DNA of 64,000 bases from the NCBI GenBank assembly GCA_964501365.1, contig CAZCST010000003.1:5075-69074 (forward strand), in the 5' to 3' direction. Each line of letters begins with the position of its first letter. Positions within the stretch are counted from its first letter, which is position 1. This document shows, piece after piece, positions 42,740 through 51,484 of the stretch. The notes under the pieces were generated by a model. The model saw only the letters and a list, made by a program, of their open reading frames with translations, had not been told where the DNA came from and ran no database searches. The position numbers and the translations under genes were made by a program. The DNA is from CAZAMB01 sp964501365 (GTDB lineage: Bacteria > Planctomycetota > Phycisphaerae > UBA1845).

Positions 42740-43834
42740 ATGCACCGGGTACTTTGCATCTGCGGGGCGCGGCCAAACTTCATGAAAATCGCCCCTTTAC
42801 TGACTGGTTTGCGACAGCGCGGCGGTATCGACGCGCAGTTGGTCCACACCGGCCAGCATTACGACGAAAAAATGAGCCGGTCGTTTTTCTCCGACCTGGG
42901 CATCCCGCAGCCCGACGTCAACCTCGAAGTCGGCAGCGGATCGCATGCCGTTCAGACCGCCGAAATCATGAAGCGGTTCGAACCGGTCTGCCTCGAACGC
43001 CGTCCCGATTGGGTGATCGTCGTCGGCGACGTGAACAGCACGATTGCGTGCGCCCTGGTGGCCGCCAAGTTGAACATCAAGGTCGCCCACGTCGAGGCCG
43101 GTTTGCGAAGCTTCGACCGCACCATGCCCGAGGAAGTCAATCGCGTCCTTACGGATGCGATCAGCGATTTGCTCTTTGTCAGCGAACCCAGCGGCGTGGA
43201 AAACTTGCGAAAGGAAGGAATCGACGATCGCAAGATTCATCTCGTGGGAAACGTGATGATTGACACGCTGCTCCAGAACCGGTCGCGGGCCGACGAATCA
43301 CGCATCGTGGAGGGATTGGGATTGCGGCCGCGACAATATGCCGTGCTCACTCTGCACAGACCAAGCAACGTGGATCGCCGCGAATCGTTCGAGCCGATCC
43401 TTAGTGCCCTGGAGCGAATCGCCCGCGATATGCCGATCGTGTTCCCCGTACACCCGCGCTCGCGCAAGAATATCACCTCGATGGGCCTCGATCCGCGCCT
43501 GGCCAAGGCCGCCAATATCAAACTGATTGAACCGCTGGGTTATCTGGATTTTCTCAAGCTGATGGCCGAATCCGCGATGGTGCTCACTGATTCCGGTGGA
43601 ATTCAGGAGGAGACCACGATATTGGGGGTTGCCTGCCTGACGCTCCGCGACAACACCGAACGGCCTGTTACCACCACCCAGGGAACCAATCGTATCGCAG
43701 GGAGCACGACCGAGGGTATCCTTCGAGCGTATGATACAGTGCGGAAGAACCCGCCGTCCGGCAAACGACCCGACCTGTGGGACGGCAAGGCCGCCCAGCG
43801 GATTGTGGATGTCCTGGTGAGATCGCTTTCATGA
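42740..43834 (+). CDS. wecB: UDP-N-acetylglucosamine 2-epimerase
   Basis: 364 residues. It interconverts UDP-GlcNAc and UDP-ManNAc for surface polysaccharides. Recognised by GARPNFMKIAPLL, VHTGQHYDEKMSRSFF, VVGDVNSTIACALVA, HVEAGLRSFDRTMPEEVNR, FVSEPSGVENL, LTLHRPSNVD and LTDSGGIQEETTILGV. The catalytic acidic residues and the His of the LHRxxN loop are there. It is the first gene of an exopolysaccharide operon, and its stop overlaps the next start (ATGA). The start ATG at 42740 has no strong ribosome site. Confidence 0.95.
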   Translation: MHRVLCICGARPNFMKIAPLLTGLRQRGGIDAQLVHTGQHYDEKMSRSFFSDLGIPQPDVNLEVGSGSHAVQTAEIMKRFEPVCLERRPDWVIVVGDVNSTIACALVAAKLNIKVAHVEAGLRSFDRTMPEEVNRVLTDAISDLLFVSEPSGVENLRKEGIDDRKIHLVGNVMIDTLLQNRSRADESRIVEGLGLRPRQYAVLTLHRPSNVDRRESFEPILSALERIARDMPIVFPVHPRSRKNITSMGLDPRLAKAANIKLIEPLGYLDFLKLMAESAMVLTDSGGIQEETTILGVACLTLRDNTERPVTTTQGTNRIAGSTTEGILRAYDTVRKNPPSGKRPDLWDGKAAQRIVDVLVRSLS

Positions 43835-45147
43835 ATATTTCCGTCATAGGAACAGGTTACGTAGGACTCGTTGCAGGCGCTTGCCTTTCCGATAGCGGCC
43901 ATCGCGTCCTGTGTGTGGACAAGGACACGGGAAAGATCGCAAGACTCAGCCGTGGTGAGATTCCCATATTCGAGCCGGGGCTTGCCGAGATCGTCCAGCG
44001 AAACCAGAAGGCCAGCCGCCTGGCATTTACGTCGGACCTGGAGGCCGCCATCAAGCACGGACGGGTCATCTTCATTGCCGTCGGCACTCCGGAAGGAGCC
44101 AACGGCGAGCCTGACCTGTCTTCGATTCTTCAGGTGGCCACGACCATCGGGAAAATCATGGACGGCTATCGGGTTGTGGTGATGAAGAGCACCGTGCCGG
44201 TGGGAACGCATCTCAAGGTGACCAAAGCCATTGGCGAACAGACGGCACATCCCTTCGATTATGTCAGCAATCCGGAATTCCTTAAGGAGGGTGCTGCGAT
44301 CGAGGACTTCACCCGTCCCGATCGAGTCGTACTCGGAACGAGCAATCCGGCGGCCGGCGAAATCATGCGCGAAATTTACGCCTCGTTCATGCGCCGCGAT
44401 GAGAAAATCATGCTGATGGACCCGGCCAGCGCGGAAATGACCAAGTACGCGGCCAACGCCATGCTCGCCCTGCGCATTTCGTTTATCAACGAGATGAGCG
44501 GGCTTTGCGAAAGGTACGGCGCCGACATCGAAAGCGTCCGGCGCGGAGTCGGCTCCGACTCCCGCATCGGCAGTGCCTTTCTCTATCCCGGCGTGGGTTA
44601 TGGCGGTTCCTGCTTCCCCAAGGACGTCAATGCACTCATCGCCATGGGCAAGGCTGTCGATTTTCCGGCCAGCCTTGCCTCCGCCGCTCAGGAAATCAAT
44701 CTTCGCCAGCGAAAGCGATTCGCCCGCCGGGTAATCGATCACTTTGGCAGCGCCGCGAAATCGACGACTCTCGCCGTCTGGGGTCTGGCCTTCAAGGCCT
44801 GGACGGATGACATCCGTGAATCGCCCGCGATCGCGGCCATTCGCATGTTTGTCGAGTGCGGAATGAAGATTCAGGCACACGACCCCGAAGCGATCTCCAA
44901 GGCAAGGGCGGAACTCGGTGACTCCGTGACGTTTTGCGACGAGCCGTACCAGACCCTTGAGCGTGCCGACGCGCTGGCCATCTTTACGGACTGGCCGCAG
45001 TTCCGGACGCCGGATTTTGACGTGATTGGCAGTCGCCTTCGCAATCGCCTGATTTTCGACGGCCGCAATCTGTACGACCCCGTCGCCATGGCCCGCCGAG
45101 GATTCAAATACATCTGTGTCGGCCGCCCAACCCGCCAGCCCGCGTGA
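43831..45147 (+). CDS. ugd: UDP-glucose/UDP-ManNAc 6-dehydrogenase family
   Basis: 438 residues from the ATG at 43831, which overlaps the wecB stop. NAD-dependent four-electron oxidation of a UDP-sugar to the uronate. MNISVIGTGYVGLVAGACLS is the Rossmann start, with STVPVGT, SNPEFLKEGAAIEDF, YAANAMLALRISFINE and the catalytic Cys in GVGYGGSCFPKDV, then GLAFKAWTDDIRESPA. Most like UDP-glucose dehydrogenase. With WecB next to it, a WecC-like role on UDP-ManNAc is possible; the motifs favour Ugd. Confidence 0.93.
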   Translation: MNISVIGTGYVGLVAGACLSDSGHRVLCVDKDTGKIARLSRGEIPIFEPGLAEIVQRNQKASRLAFTSDLEAAIKHGRVIFIAVGTPEGANGEPDLSSILQVATTIGKIMDGYRVVVMKSTVPVGTHLKVTKAIGEQTAHPFDYVSNPEFLKEGAAIEDFTRPDRVVLGTSNPAAGEIMREIYASFMRRDEKIMLMDPASAEMTKYAANAMLALRISFINEMSGLCERYGADIESVRRGVGSDSRIGSAFLYPGVGYGGSCFPKDVNALIAMGKAVDFPASLASAAQEINLRQRKRFARRVIDHFGSAAKSTTLAVWGLAFKAWTDDIRESPAIAAIRMFVECGMKIQAHDPEAISKARAELGDSVTFCDEPYQTLERADALAIFTDWPQFRTPDFDVIGSRLRNRLIFDGRNLYDPVAMARRGFKYICVGRPTRQPA

Positions 45148-45154
45148 CGCTATT

Positions 45155-46123
45155 ATGAAGATCGTGGTTACAGGTGGAGCGGGGTTTATCGGATCGCACT
45201 TGTGCGAGGCGTTGCTGCGCACCGGCCATAATGTTACGGCCCTGGATATCTTCGACAACTTCTACAACCCCGACATCAAACGTGGGAATATCAGAAATCT
45301 GCTATCGAACCCGGGCTTCAAACTGATTGAGGGTGACATTCGTAACCCAGACGACGTGAAAAACGCAATCGGCGCCGGAACCGACGCCATTGTTCACCTC
45401 GCGGCCCGCGCCGGAGTCCGCCCCTCCATCGAGCAGCCCCTGCTCTATCAGGACGTAAACATTCGCGGCACGATGGTGCTCTTGGAGGCGGTGCGGCATG
45501 TCAGAGGCTGCAAGTTCATCTTCGGCAGCAGTTCCAGCGTCTACGGCAACAACGCGAAAGTCCCCTTCGCCGAGGACGACAACGTCGATTCCCCGATTTC
45601 ACCATACGCGGCTACCAAGCGCGCCGGTGAATTACTCTGCCGCACCTACCACCACCTGTACGCCATTCCCACGACCTGCCTGCGATTTTTCACCGTGTAC
45701 GGGCCCCGCCAGCGGCCGGACCTCGCCATTCACAAGTTCGCCCGGCTGATCGAGACCGGAAAACCCATCCCTGTTTTCGGCGACGGCTCCATGCAGCGCG
45801 ATTACACTTACGTCGATGACATCGTTCGAGGCGTGCAACGGGCCATCGAGCGGTGCAGCGGATTTGCGACCTACAACCTCGGCAACTCCAGCCCGATTTC
45901 GCTCACTCAGCTCATCGCCGCTCTCGAATCGGCACTCGGCAAGAAGGCGATCATCGACCGACTCCCGCTCCAGCCCGGCGATGTGAATCGCACGTACGCC
46001 GATATCACCTTGGCCGCCCGCGATCTGGGCTTTTCTCCGCAAACCGACTTCCGCACCGGTCTCGCCCGATTCGTGGAATGGTTCCGCACAACTTCCTCTC
46101 CCCATGGGAGAGGACAGCGGTGA
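45155..46123 (+). CDS. UDP-sugar 4-epimerase (UDP-glucuronate 4-epimerase-like)
   Basis: 322 residues from the ATG at 45155, eight bases after the ugd stop. Extended SDR: KIVVTGGAGFIGSHLCEALL, LDIFDNFYNPDIKRGN, HLAARAGVRPSIEQPL, SSSSVYGNNAKVPF, and the YxxxK in YAATKRAGE, then VYGPRQRPDLAIHKFARL. RPSIEQPLLY and DPIKR-like phrases match UDP-glucuronate 4-epimerase, which fits a ugd neighbour. The last eight residues (SSPHGRGQR) are encoded by the CCCATGGGAGAGG dispersed repeat that follows, so the original end was probably shorter. Confidence 0.9.
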   Translation: MKIVVTGGAGFIGSHLCEALLRTGHNVTALDIFDNFYNPDIKRGNIRNLLSNPGFKLIEGDIRNPDDVKNAIGAGTDAIVHLAARAGVRPSIEQPLLYQDVNIRGTMVLLEAVRHVRGCKFIFGSSSSVYGNNAKVPFAEDDNVDSPISPYAATKRAGELLCRTYHHLYAIPTTCLRFFTVYGPRQRPDLAIHKFARLIETGKPIPVFGDGSMQRDYTYVDDIVRGVQRAIERCSGFATYNLGNSSPISLTQLIAALESALGKKAIIDRLPLQPGDVNRTYADITLAARDLGFSPQTDFRTGLARFVEWFRTTSSPHGRGQR

Positions 46124-46167
46124 GGGCGCTTTTCCCTCTCCCTCCCAGGGAGAGGGCCGGGGTGAGG
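46096..46167. repeat. CCTCTCCC...GGGAGAGG...GGTGAGGG dispersed repeat, two units
   Basis: CCTCTCCCCATGGGAGAGGA then CAGCGGTGAGGG is followed by CCCTCTCCCTCCCAGGGAGA then GGGCCGGGGTGAGGGT. Relatives occur at 988-1034 and 62818-62851. The first unit overlaps the last codons of the epimerase gene. Confidence 0.85.
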
Positions 46168-46263
46168 GTAAGGACTTCCAAATACTGAATGGTTTCGTGC
46201 CTTCGTGGTGAACAGGCCGTTTCAGTCAGTGGTAAGACCTTCCGATAACTCAATTACCATTCC

Positions 46264-47184
46264 ATGAACTCGCAATTCGATCAACCATTGAATGCCCTGA
46301 CCTTCGACGTCGAAGATTGGATTCAATCCGTCTACAACGTTGACGCGCCGCTTACGGACTGCTTCATTCGCAATACCCATGCTGTCCTTGAGCTCCTCGC
46401 AGTACACAATGTGCGCGCCACGTTTTTTGTGCTCGGCCTGGCCGCCGAAAAATCGCCGGAATTGGTTCGCGCGATCCATGCGGCCGGACATGAGATCCAA
46501 AGCCATGGCCATGGCCACCGCCTCATCCATACGCAGACACGCGCCCAATTCCGAGAAGACATCCGTCGCTCGAAGGCGTTGCTTGAAGACCTGATCACCC
46601 GGCCCATCACCGGTTACCGCGCCCCGGCCTTTTCCATCACCTGCCGCACCGTCTGGGCCCTCGACGAACTCGCCAACGCCGGCTTCGAGTATGACTCATC
46701 CATCTTCCCGATGCGCCTCCGCCGCTACGGAATCAGTGGTACTCCGAGAACCCCATACCGGCTCCAGACGCCGAGCGGCGCGCAACTGCTCGAAATCCCG
46801 GTCTGCACCATGCAGCTTGGCCCGCTGCGCCTCCCGGCAGCCGGAGGCGGTTATCTACGTCTCGCGCCAGCCTGGTTCGTGGAGCTGGCCATTGCCCGCA
46901 TGAACCAGCAGGGCCACCCGGCCGTGCTCTATATGCACCCCTACGAACTCGCCCCGCATGAATTCTCGCAGCTTCTGACTTCCATTCCCTGGCGTATCCG
47001 ATTCCAGCAAGGGTTGGGTCGATCCACGGTCGCCGCCAAGCTCAGTCGACTCGCGACGGAAATTCCCTTTGGAACGATTCGCGAGATGCTCGTCCAGTGT
47101 CGATGTGTGGAACCGGCGATGTTTGTCGGCCACGACGCACAAATCGATACCGGATTCCACGCCGTTGCCGCCCCGGTTGCTTGA
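46264..47184 (+). CDS. Polysaccharide deacetylase (XrtA-associated type)
   Basis: 306 residues. NodB-type deacetylase: ALTFDVEDWIQ with metal Asp, RATFFVLGLAAE, EIQSHGHGHRLIH with the His pair, then GYRAPAFSI and FEYDSSIFPMRLRRYG. The C-terminal DUF3473 part includes IPVCTMQLGPLRLPAAGGGY and VLYMHPYELAP. Proteins of this build are characteristic of exopolysaccharide clusters linked to the exosortase/PEP-CTERM system, and an IPTL-CTERM protein is encoded elsewhere in this window. It probably de-N-acetylates the polymer made with WecB, Ugd and the epimerase. It is cytoplasmic or membrane-peripheral, as there is no signal peptide. Confidence 0.9.
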   Translation: MNSQFDQPLNALTFDVEDWIQSVYNVDAPLTDCFIRNTHAVLELLAVHNVRATFFVLGLAAEKSPELVRAIHAAGHEIQSHGHGHRLIHTQTRAQFREDIRRSKALLEDLITRPITGYRAPAFSITCRTVWALDELANAGFEYDSSIFPMRLRRYGISGTPRTPYRLQTPSGAQLLEIPVCTMQLGPLRLPAAGGGYLRLAPAWFVELAIARMNQQGHPAVLYMHPYELAPHEFSQLLTSIPWRIRFQQGLGRSTVAAKLSRLATEIPFGTIREMLVQCRCVEPAMFVGHDAQIDTGFHAVAAPVA

Positions 47185-47256
47185 GCGCAGCGATTTTCCC
47201 CGTATATTTGGCTTCCTATCTTGATTACGGGCGTCCTTACCCATTGGAGATTGACC

Positions 47257-49173
47257 ATGACCAGCAGGCACTTGATCCGGGCCAATTGGATTTGTCTTCT
47301 TTTCGCAGTTTTGTGCGCGCCGACGCTTTTGCGAGCCGAGGCGGGAAAAGGCATTGAGCCGTTTATCAAGATGCGCTGGCCCGGCGCGGGCAAGCTGGCT
47401 CCGGATGGCACCCTCTACTTCATCTATAACCCCGACGGCATTAACCAGCTCTACAAGGTGGCCCCCGGCAAGACACAGAAGGATGCCGTCAAACTCACGA
47501 CCTTTCAGGATGGTATTGGCGGATACAACCTCAGCGACGACGGCAAGTGGATCGTCATTACGGCGGCCGTCGGCGGAAGCGAACAATTCAGCATGTACCT
47601 GCTCGATACCACCAGCGGCAAGATGGACGATCTCTTCGTAAATCCAAAGTTCGTCTACGCCGGACCGACCTGGCGACGCGACTCGAAAGCGTTTGCATTC
47701 CGCGCCAACGATGAAACTCCCTCGGACTTCCACATCTACACGGTCGATCTCGAGACGCGCAAGCCCAAGAAGGCCTATGCCGCCAAGGGATCACACGATG
47801 CGGTGGACTTCAATCGAGACGGAACAAAGCTGATGGTGATGAAGGAGATTTCGGCCACCTACAGCCAGCTTTTCGAAGTGAATCTCGCCAGCGGCGAAGC
47901 CCGCGAAATCACCCCCAAGGGTGAGGAGTGGAGTTTCGAGGGCGTCGGCTACACCGCCGATGACAAGCGCTTCATCGTCAACACGAACTACAAGGGCGAT
48001 TTGATGGCCCTTCATTCCATCGATCTGGCTACCGGCAAAATCGAGCCGATCCTCACCGACCTTGCCGGCAAGGAAATCGACGGCGCCGCCTTCAACGACG
48101 AACGGACGATTCTGGCGGTGGCCGTCAACGAAGACGGATTCAGCACACTCCACCTGCGAAAAGCTGGCGATTTCTCACCCATGCAGGGTCCGACGCTGGC
48201 CAAGGGGCTGGTCGGCAACATCTATTTCCGCGGCCCCTACATGCTCTACTCGCTCGATAACGCCAATACCCCGGGCCTCGTCTACAAGTGGGACACAACC
48301 AAGCCCACGGAGCCCGGCGTTGTGCTGACGCAGGCCGATACGCAGGGCGTGGACGTAAGCAAGTTCCGCCTGCCCGAACTCGTGCAATACCCGTCCTTCG
48401 ACGGCATGAAGATCCCGGCTTTCATTTACCTTCCAGCCGACTACCAGAAGGGGAAGAAGATTCCGTTTATCGTTCAGTACCACGGCGGGCCTGAGTCGCA
48501 GTTCCGCCCGTCGTTCAATCGCTCGTTCCAATACTTTGTTTCGCAAGGCTACGGCGTCATCGCACCCAATCCGCGCGGCAGCAGTGGCTACGGCAAGACG
48601 TTTCTCGAAGCCGACAACTACAAGAACCGCGACAAGAGCGTGAAGGACGGCATCTGGGCGGCCAAGTACCTCGTCGATCAGGGCTACTCCGAGCCGCGCA
48701 AGATTGCCGCGTGGGGCGGCAGCTACGGCGGCTTTATGACCATGGCCGTCATCACCGAAGCGCCGGAATTGTTCGGCGCCGCCTGTGATGTGGTGGGCGT
48801 CGTTAATTTTGAAACGTTTCTCGAACAGACCAAGGATTACCGCCGGGCGCTGCGTGAAGTGGAGTATGGCCCGCTTACCGACCGTGAATTCCTTAAGTCG
48901 ATTTCTCCGATCCACAAGGTGGACCGCATCACCACTCCACTGATGATCGCCCACGGTCTGAATGACCCGCGCGTCCCCGTCGGCGAGGCCATGCAGATCG
49001 CCGTCGCCCTTAAGAAGCGCGGTGCCGACGTTGCCGAACTCTACTTCCCGGATGAAGGCCACGGTTTCGCCAAGGAAGGCAACCGGTTGCTGTATTACCA
49101 GGAACTGGTGAAGTTTTTCGACGCGCACTTGAAGACAACATCCAATCCGAAGTCGGCTCCGAATCAGGGATAA
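47257..49173 (+). CDS. S9-family prolyl oligopeptidase-like peptidase, exported
   Basis: 638 residues from the ATG at 47257, seven bases after GGAG. Signal peptide: ANWICLLFAVLCAPTLLRA. The N-terminal seven-bladed beta-propeller includes SDDGKWIVITAAVGGSEQFS and DDLFVNPKFVYAGPTWRRDS. The C-terminal hydrolase domain has VQYHGGPESQFRPSFN, NPRGSSGYGK, the catalytic Ser in AAWGGSYGGFMTMAV, Asp in AHGLNDPRVPVG and His in FPDEGHGFAKEGN. Acylaminoacyl-peptidase or dipeptidyl-peptidase activity is likely. It stands alone, in the periplasm by its signal. Confidence 0.94.
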   Translation: MTSRHLIRANWICLLFAVLCAPTLLRAEAGKGIEPFIKMRWPGAGKLAPDGTLYFIYNPDGINQLYKVAPGKTQKDAVKLTTFQDGIGGYNLSDDGKWIVITAAVGGSEQFSMYLLDTTSGKMDDLFVNPKFVYAGPTWRRDSKAFAFRANDETPSDFHIYTVDLETRKPKKAYAAKGSHDAVDFNRDGTKLMVMKEISATYSQLFEVNLASGEAREITPKGEEWSFEGVGYTADDKRFIVNTNYKGDLMALHSIDLATGKIEPILTDLAGKEIDGAAFNDERTILAVAVNEDGFSTLHLRKAGDFSPMQGPTLAKGLVGNIYFRGPYMLYSLDNANTPGLVYKWDTTKPTEPGVVLTQADTQGVDVSKFRLPELVQYPSFDGMKIPAFIYLPADYQKGKKIPFIVQYHGGPESQFRPSFNRSFQYFVSQGYGVIAPNPRGSSGYGKTFLEADNYKNRDKSVKDGIWAAKYLVDQGYSEPRKIAAWGGSYGGFMTMAVITEAPELFGAACDVVGVVNFETFLEQTKDYRRALREVEYGPLTDREFLKSISPIHKVDRITTPLMIAHGLNDPRVPVGEAMQIAVALKKRGADVAELYFPDEGHGFAKEGNRLLYYQELVKFFDAHLKTTSNPKSAPNQG

Positions 49174-49280
49174 CTCTCTAAAGAATGTAGGTAGCTACCT
49201 CTCACTTTGTGTAGATAAGAGGGTTGGTTGGACGAATCATCTGGGAGCAGCCCCAATCGCGGCCTGTGAATTTTCCGGAT

Positions 49281-49308
49281 TTGCCAACCGCAAGGTAGCG
49301 GCTATACT
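49281..49308 (+). promoter_or_regulatory. Upstream sigma-70 promoter of the tRNA-Trp/secE operon
   Basis: TTGCCA (49281-49286), a 16-base spacer, then TATACT (49303-49308). Both boxes match five of six consensus bases. It lies 107 bases before the tRNA. Confidence 0.7.
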
Positions 49309-49370
49309 CTCCGATTCTTCACTTTTTTCCGAGTTACCGCCCCTTGAGCGGTTGCGGATTGAGTGCGGAC

Positions 49371-49399
49371 TTGGGCGCTACGCGGCCAGGCGATAGAAT
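49371..49399 (+). promoter_or_regulatory. Proximal promoter of tRNA-Trp
   Basis: TTGGGC (49371-49376), a 17-base spacer, then TAGAAT (49394-49399), 15 bases before the tRNA 5' end. The -10 is good and the -35 weak. Confidence 0.5.
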
Positions 49400-49414
49400 G
49401 GCCGGGCTTGCAGT

Positions 49415-49487
49415 AGGAGCGTAGCTCAATTGGTAGAGCACCGGTTTCCAAAACCGGCGGTTGCGGGTTCGAGTCCCTCCGCTCCTG
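49415..49487 (+). tRNA. trnW: tRNA-Trp (anticodon CCA)
   Basis: A 73-base cloverleaf. The acceptor AGGAGCG/CGCTCCT is perfect with discriminator G. The D arm is GCTC...GAGC, the anticodon stem CCGGT/ACCGG with loop TTCCAAA, so anticodon CCA, and the T loop is TTCGAGT. The T stem GCGGG/CCCTC has one C-T mismatch (49464 and 49478). The 3' CCA is not encoded. Its place just before secE is the common bacterial arrangement. Confidence 0.95.
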
Positions 49488-49514
49488 TGGTTTGAGGGAC
49501 GCGATATGCAGGTT

Positions 49515-49578
49515 GTGCCACTGCTTCAAACAGTGGTTGTTGAACGGTTCTTGATTCACTGCTCAAGAGCAGTGGCAC
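49515..49578. repeat. Palindromic GTGCCACTGCT...AGCAGTGGCAC element
   Basis: Outer arms GTGCCACTGCT (49515-49525) and AGCAGTGGCAC (49568-49578) enclose small hairpins CCACTG/CAGTGG and CACTGCT caag AGCAGTG. It sits between tRNA-Trp and secE. Confidence 0.75.
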
Positions 49579-49590
49579 CTGGGCGGAACT

Positions 49591-50112
49591 ATGAGTAACG
49601 GTAACACAGGAACGGCAACCTACGACGATGTGCAGGATTCGGTGGAGTCCGGTTCCGGACGGCAACAGCCTCCACGGCGAACGGCTCGCGGCGGTTCCGG
49701 CGGCGGATTTTTCACCCCCTACAAGCCCGAACAGGGCAAGGTCACACGTACGACTACGGTGGTGGCCGCAGGGGCGCTCATCGCGTGGGGAGCCTACTTC
49801 ATCTACGACCGTTTGCAGGTCTATGAAGGCGACGATTGGTGGCGCATGCTGATCACGATCGGCATTCCGCTGGCATTCGCGATTGTGCTGGGTTCTTTTG
49901 CCTGGCGGTTTTCCTTCGCCCACTCGGGCACCGGCGACTTCATGATCGCCACCGAAGGCGAAATGAAGAAGGTGAGCTGGTCGAGCCGCCGCGAAATCAT
50001 CGGCTCCACCAAAGTGGTCATTCTTTTCACCATCGCCATGGCGTTCTACTTGTTCATTATCGACTTTGGTTTCCAGCGATTCTTCCAGTGGATCGGGGTT
50101 CTAAAAAGGTAG
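49591..50112 (+). CDS. secE: Preprotein translocase subunit SecE, extended form
   Basis: 173 residues, longer than the 60-130 of most bacteria. The C-terminal 60 residues are the canonical SecE part: EGEMKKVSWSSRREIIGST and VVILFTIAMAFYLFIIDFGF. Two more hydrophobic helices precede it (TTTVVAAGALIAWGAYFIY and ITIGIPLAFAIVLGSFAW), plus a Gly/Ser/Arg-rich N-terminus. It stabilises SecY in the inner membrane. nusG starts three bases after the stop. The three-helix form is as in E. coli, with an additional N-terminal tail. Confidence 0.93.
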   Translation: MSNGNTGTATYDDVQDSVESGSGRQQPPRRTARGGSGGGFFTPYKPEQGKVTRTTTVVAAGALIAWGAYFIYDRLQVYEGDDWWRMLITIGIPLAFAIVLGSFAWRFSFAHSGTGDFMIATEGEMKKVSWSSRREIIGSTKVVILFTIAMAFYLFIIDFGFQRFFQWIGVLKR

Positions 50113-50115
50113 GAA

Positions 50116-50766
50116 ATGTCCCACGAACAAGTGACAACCCCGGAAGCTCCCGTGGAAGGCGCCAGCCCGCCGGCTGCGACGATGGCCCTCCCGTCATCCA
50201 CACTGGCCCAGCCGGGCATGAAGTGGTACGTGCTTCGCGTGGCCTCCAATAAGGAGGAATCGGTCCGCGACGCGCTGGTCCGCAAGGTGAAGATCGAGGG
50301 GCTGGAGCAGCGAATCGGCCGGATTCTGGTTCCCACGCTGAAAGAAAAGAAGATGAAGGCCGGCGTGCTCAAGATCGTCGAGCGCAAGCTGTATCCCGGC
50401 TACGTATTCGTGGAAATGGCAACCGAGCAGGACGGCTCGGTGAATGAAGGCGTCTGGTTCCTGATCAAGGAGACCAGCGGCGTCGGCGATTTCATCGGCT
50501 CCGACGGCAAGCCCACGAGCATGCCCGATCAGGACGTGACCGGAATGCTTGCGGCCTCAGAAAAGGCCGAGGAGCAGCCCGGGCTTTCCGGCCTCAACAT
50601 TCACAAGGGCGATCAGGTCAAGATTACGGACGGCGCTTTCGAGAGCTTCGAGGGCGAAGTGGAGGCCGTCGACGAAAAACGCGGCATGGTGTCGGTCATC
50701 GTGTCGATCTTCGGGCGGTCCACGCCGGTCGAGGTCGGCTACTGGCAGTTGGAAAAAGTTGAGTAA
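50116..50766 (+). CDS. nusG: Transcription termination/antitermination factor NusG
   Basis: 216 residues. A Pro/Ala-rich N-terminal tail of about 35 residues precedes the NGN domain (KWYVLRVASNKEESVRDAL, VPTLKEKKMKAG, KLYPGYVFVEM, FLIKETSGVGDFIGSDGKP). The KOW domain is HKGDQVKITDGAFESFEGEV followed by GRSTPVEV. It binds RNA polymerase at the clamp and couples with ribosomes or Rho. Ribosome site AGGAAATGTCC overlaps the space after secE. The insert between KOW and NGN is short, so no extra domain is present. Confidence 0.95.
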   Translation: MSHEQVTTPEAPVEGASPPAATMALPSSTLAQPGMKWYVLRVASNKEESVRDALVRKVKIEGLEQRIGRILVPTLKEKKMKAGVLKIVERKLYPGYVFVEMATEQDGSVNEGVWFLIKETSGVGDFIGSDGKPTSMPDQDVTGMLAASEKAEEQPGLSGLNIHKGDQVKITDGAFESFEGEVEAVDEKRGMVSVIVSIFGRSTPVEVGYWQLEKVE

Positions 50767-50769
50767 ACG

Positions 50770-50845
50770 ATAAAGTTCAAACTTCAAAGTTCCAAAAAGG
50801 CGGATCCAATTCTTGGGCTTTGAATTTTAGCGTTTAAGTTTGGAG
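50770..50845. repeat. TTCAAACTTCAAAGTTCCAAAA repeat between nusG and rplK
   Basis: AAAGTTCAAACTTCAAAGTT followed by CCAAAAAGGCGGATCC, then TTTGAATTTTAGCG. It belongs to the same A-rich family as the copies at 20996 and 21938, here placed inside the ribosomal operon. Confidence 0.6.
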
Positions 50846-50851
50846 GTATTT

Positions 50852-51334
50852 GTGGGTAAGGCAGCAGCGCCGGCAAAAGGCGGCAAACCAGGTGGTGGCG
50901 GTGGAGGCGGCAAGAAGGAAGTCACCACCCAGATCAAGCTTCAGGCCCCCGGCGGTCAGGCGACTCCGGCCCCGCCCATCGGCCCCGCGCTGGGTCAGCA
51001 CGGCGTCAACATCGGACAGTTCGTTCAGCAGTTCAACGCCCAGACCGGCAACCTCAACGGCATGATCGTTTCCGTGGTCATTTCGGTCTATTCCGACCGT
51101 TCTTTCAGCTTCATCGTCAAGAGCCCGCCCGCCTCTGTCCTACTCAAGGATGCGGCCAAGGTCGCCAAGGGCAGCGGCGTGCCCAACAAGGACAAGGTGG
51201 GCACGGTCACCAAGGCCCAGCTTCGCGCCATCGCGGAGAAAAAGCTCCCCGACCTCAATTCCAACTCCGTCCAGGCCGCCGAGCGAGTCGTCGCCGGCAC
51301 CGCTCGGTCGATGGGTATTGATATCGTGGATTGA
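50852..51334 (+). CDS. rplK: 50S ribosomal protein L11
   Basis: 160 residues from the GTG at 50852, four bases after GGAGGT; the TTG at 50840 would place that site inside the gene. The protein is about 18 residues longer than usual because of a Lys/Gly-rich N-terminus (GKAAAPAKGGKPGGGGGGGK). The L11 core follows: IKLQAPGGQATPAPPIGPAL, GQHGVNIGQFVQQFN, SFIVKSPPASVLL and NSVQAAERVVAGTARSMGID. It forms the GTPase centre with 23S rRNA. A promoter-like site and the rplA gene follow. Confidence 0.96.
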   Translation: MGKAAAPAKGGKPGGGGGGGKKEVTTQIKLQAPGGQATPAPPIGPALGQHGVNIGQFVQQFNAQTGNLNGMIVSVVISVYSDRSFSFIVKSPPASVLLKDAAKVAKGSGVPNKDKVGTVTKAQLRAIAEKKLPDLNSNSVQAAERVVAGTARSMGIDIVD

Positions 51335-51357
51335 ACCTAACGGGTGTCCCGCCGTCC

Positions 51358-51386
51358 TTGACAACTGACGGCCCTTACCGTAAAAA
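51358..51386 (+). promoter_or_regulatory. Possible promoter between rplK and rplA
   Basis: TTGACA (51358-51363), a 17-base spacer, then TAAAAA (51381-51386). The -35 is perfect and the -10 matches four of six. It would allow separate transcription of rplA-rplJ-rplL. Confidence 0.5.
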
Positions 51387-51484
51387 GCCCCGTTTCGGCT
51401 GGCGGAGCCTCCTGAATTCACAGTATTGGTAATTTCGCATGACGGCGGTTCGCCGGGCCATGCGTGTCGGATAGGAACAAGGCC

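Noticed and set aside
43603..45258. 551-codon open frame antisense to wecB/ugd
   Set aside because: No recognisable protein; the plus-strand genes have all catalytic motifs.
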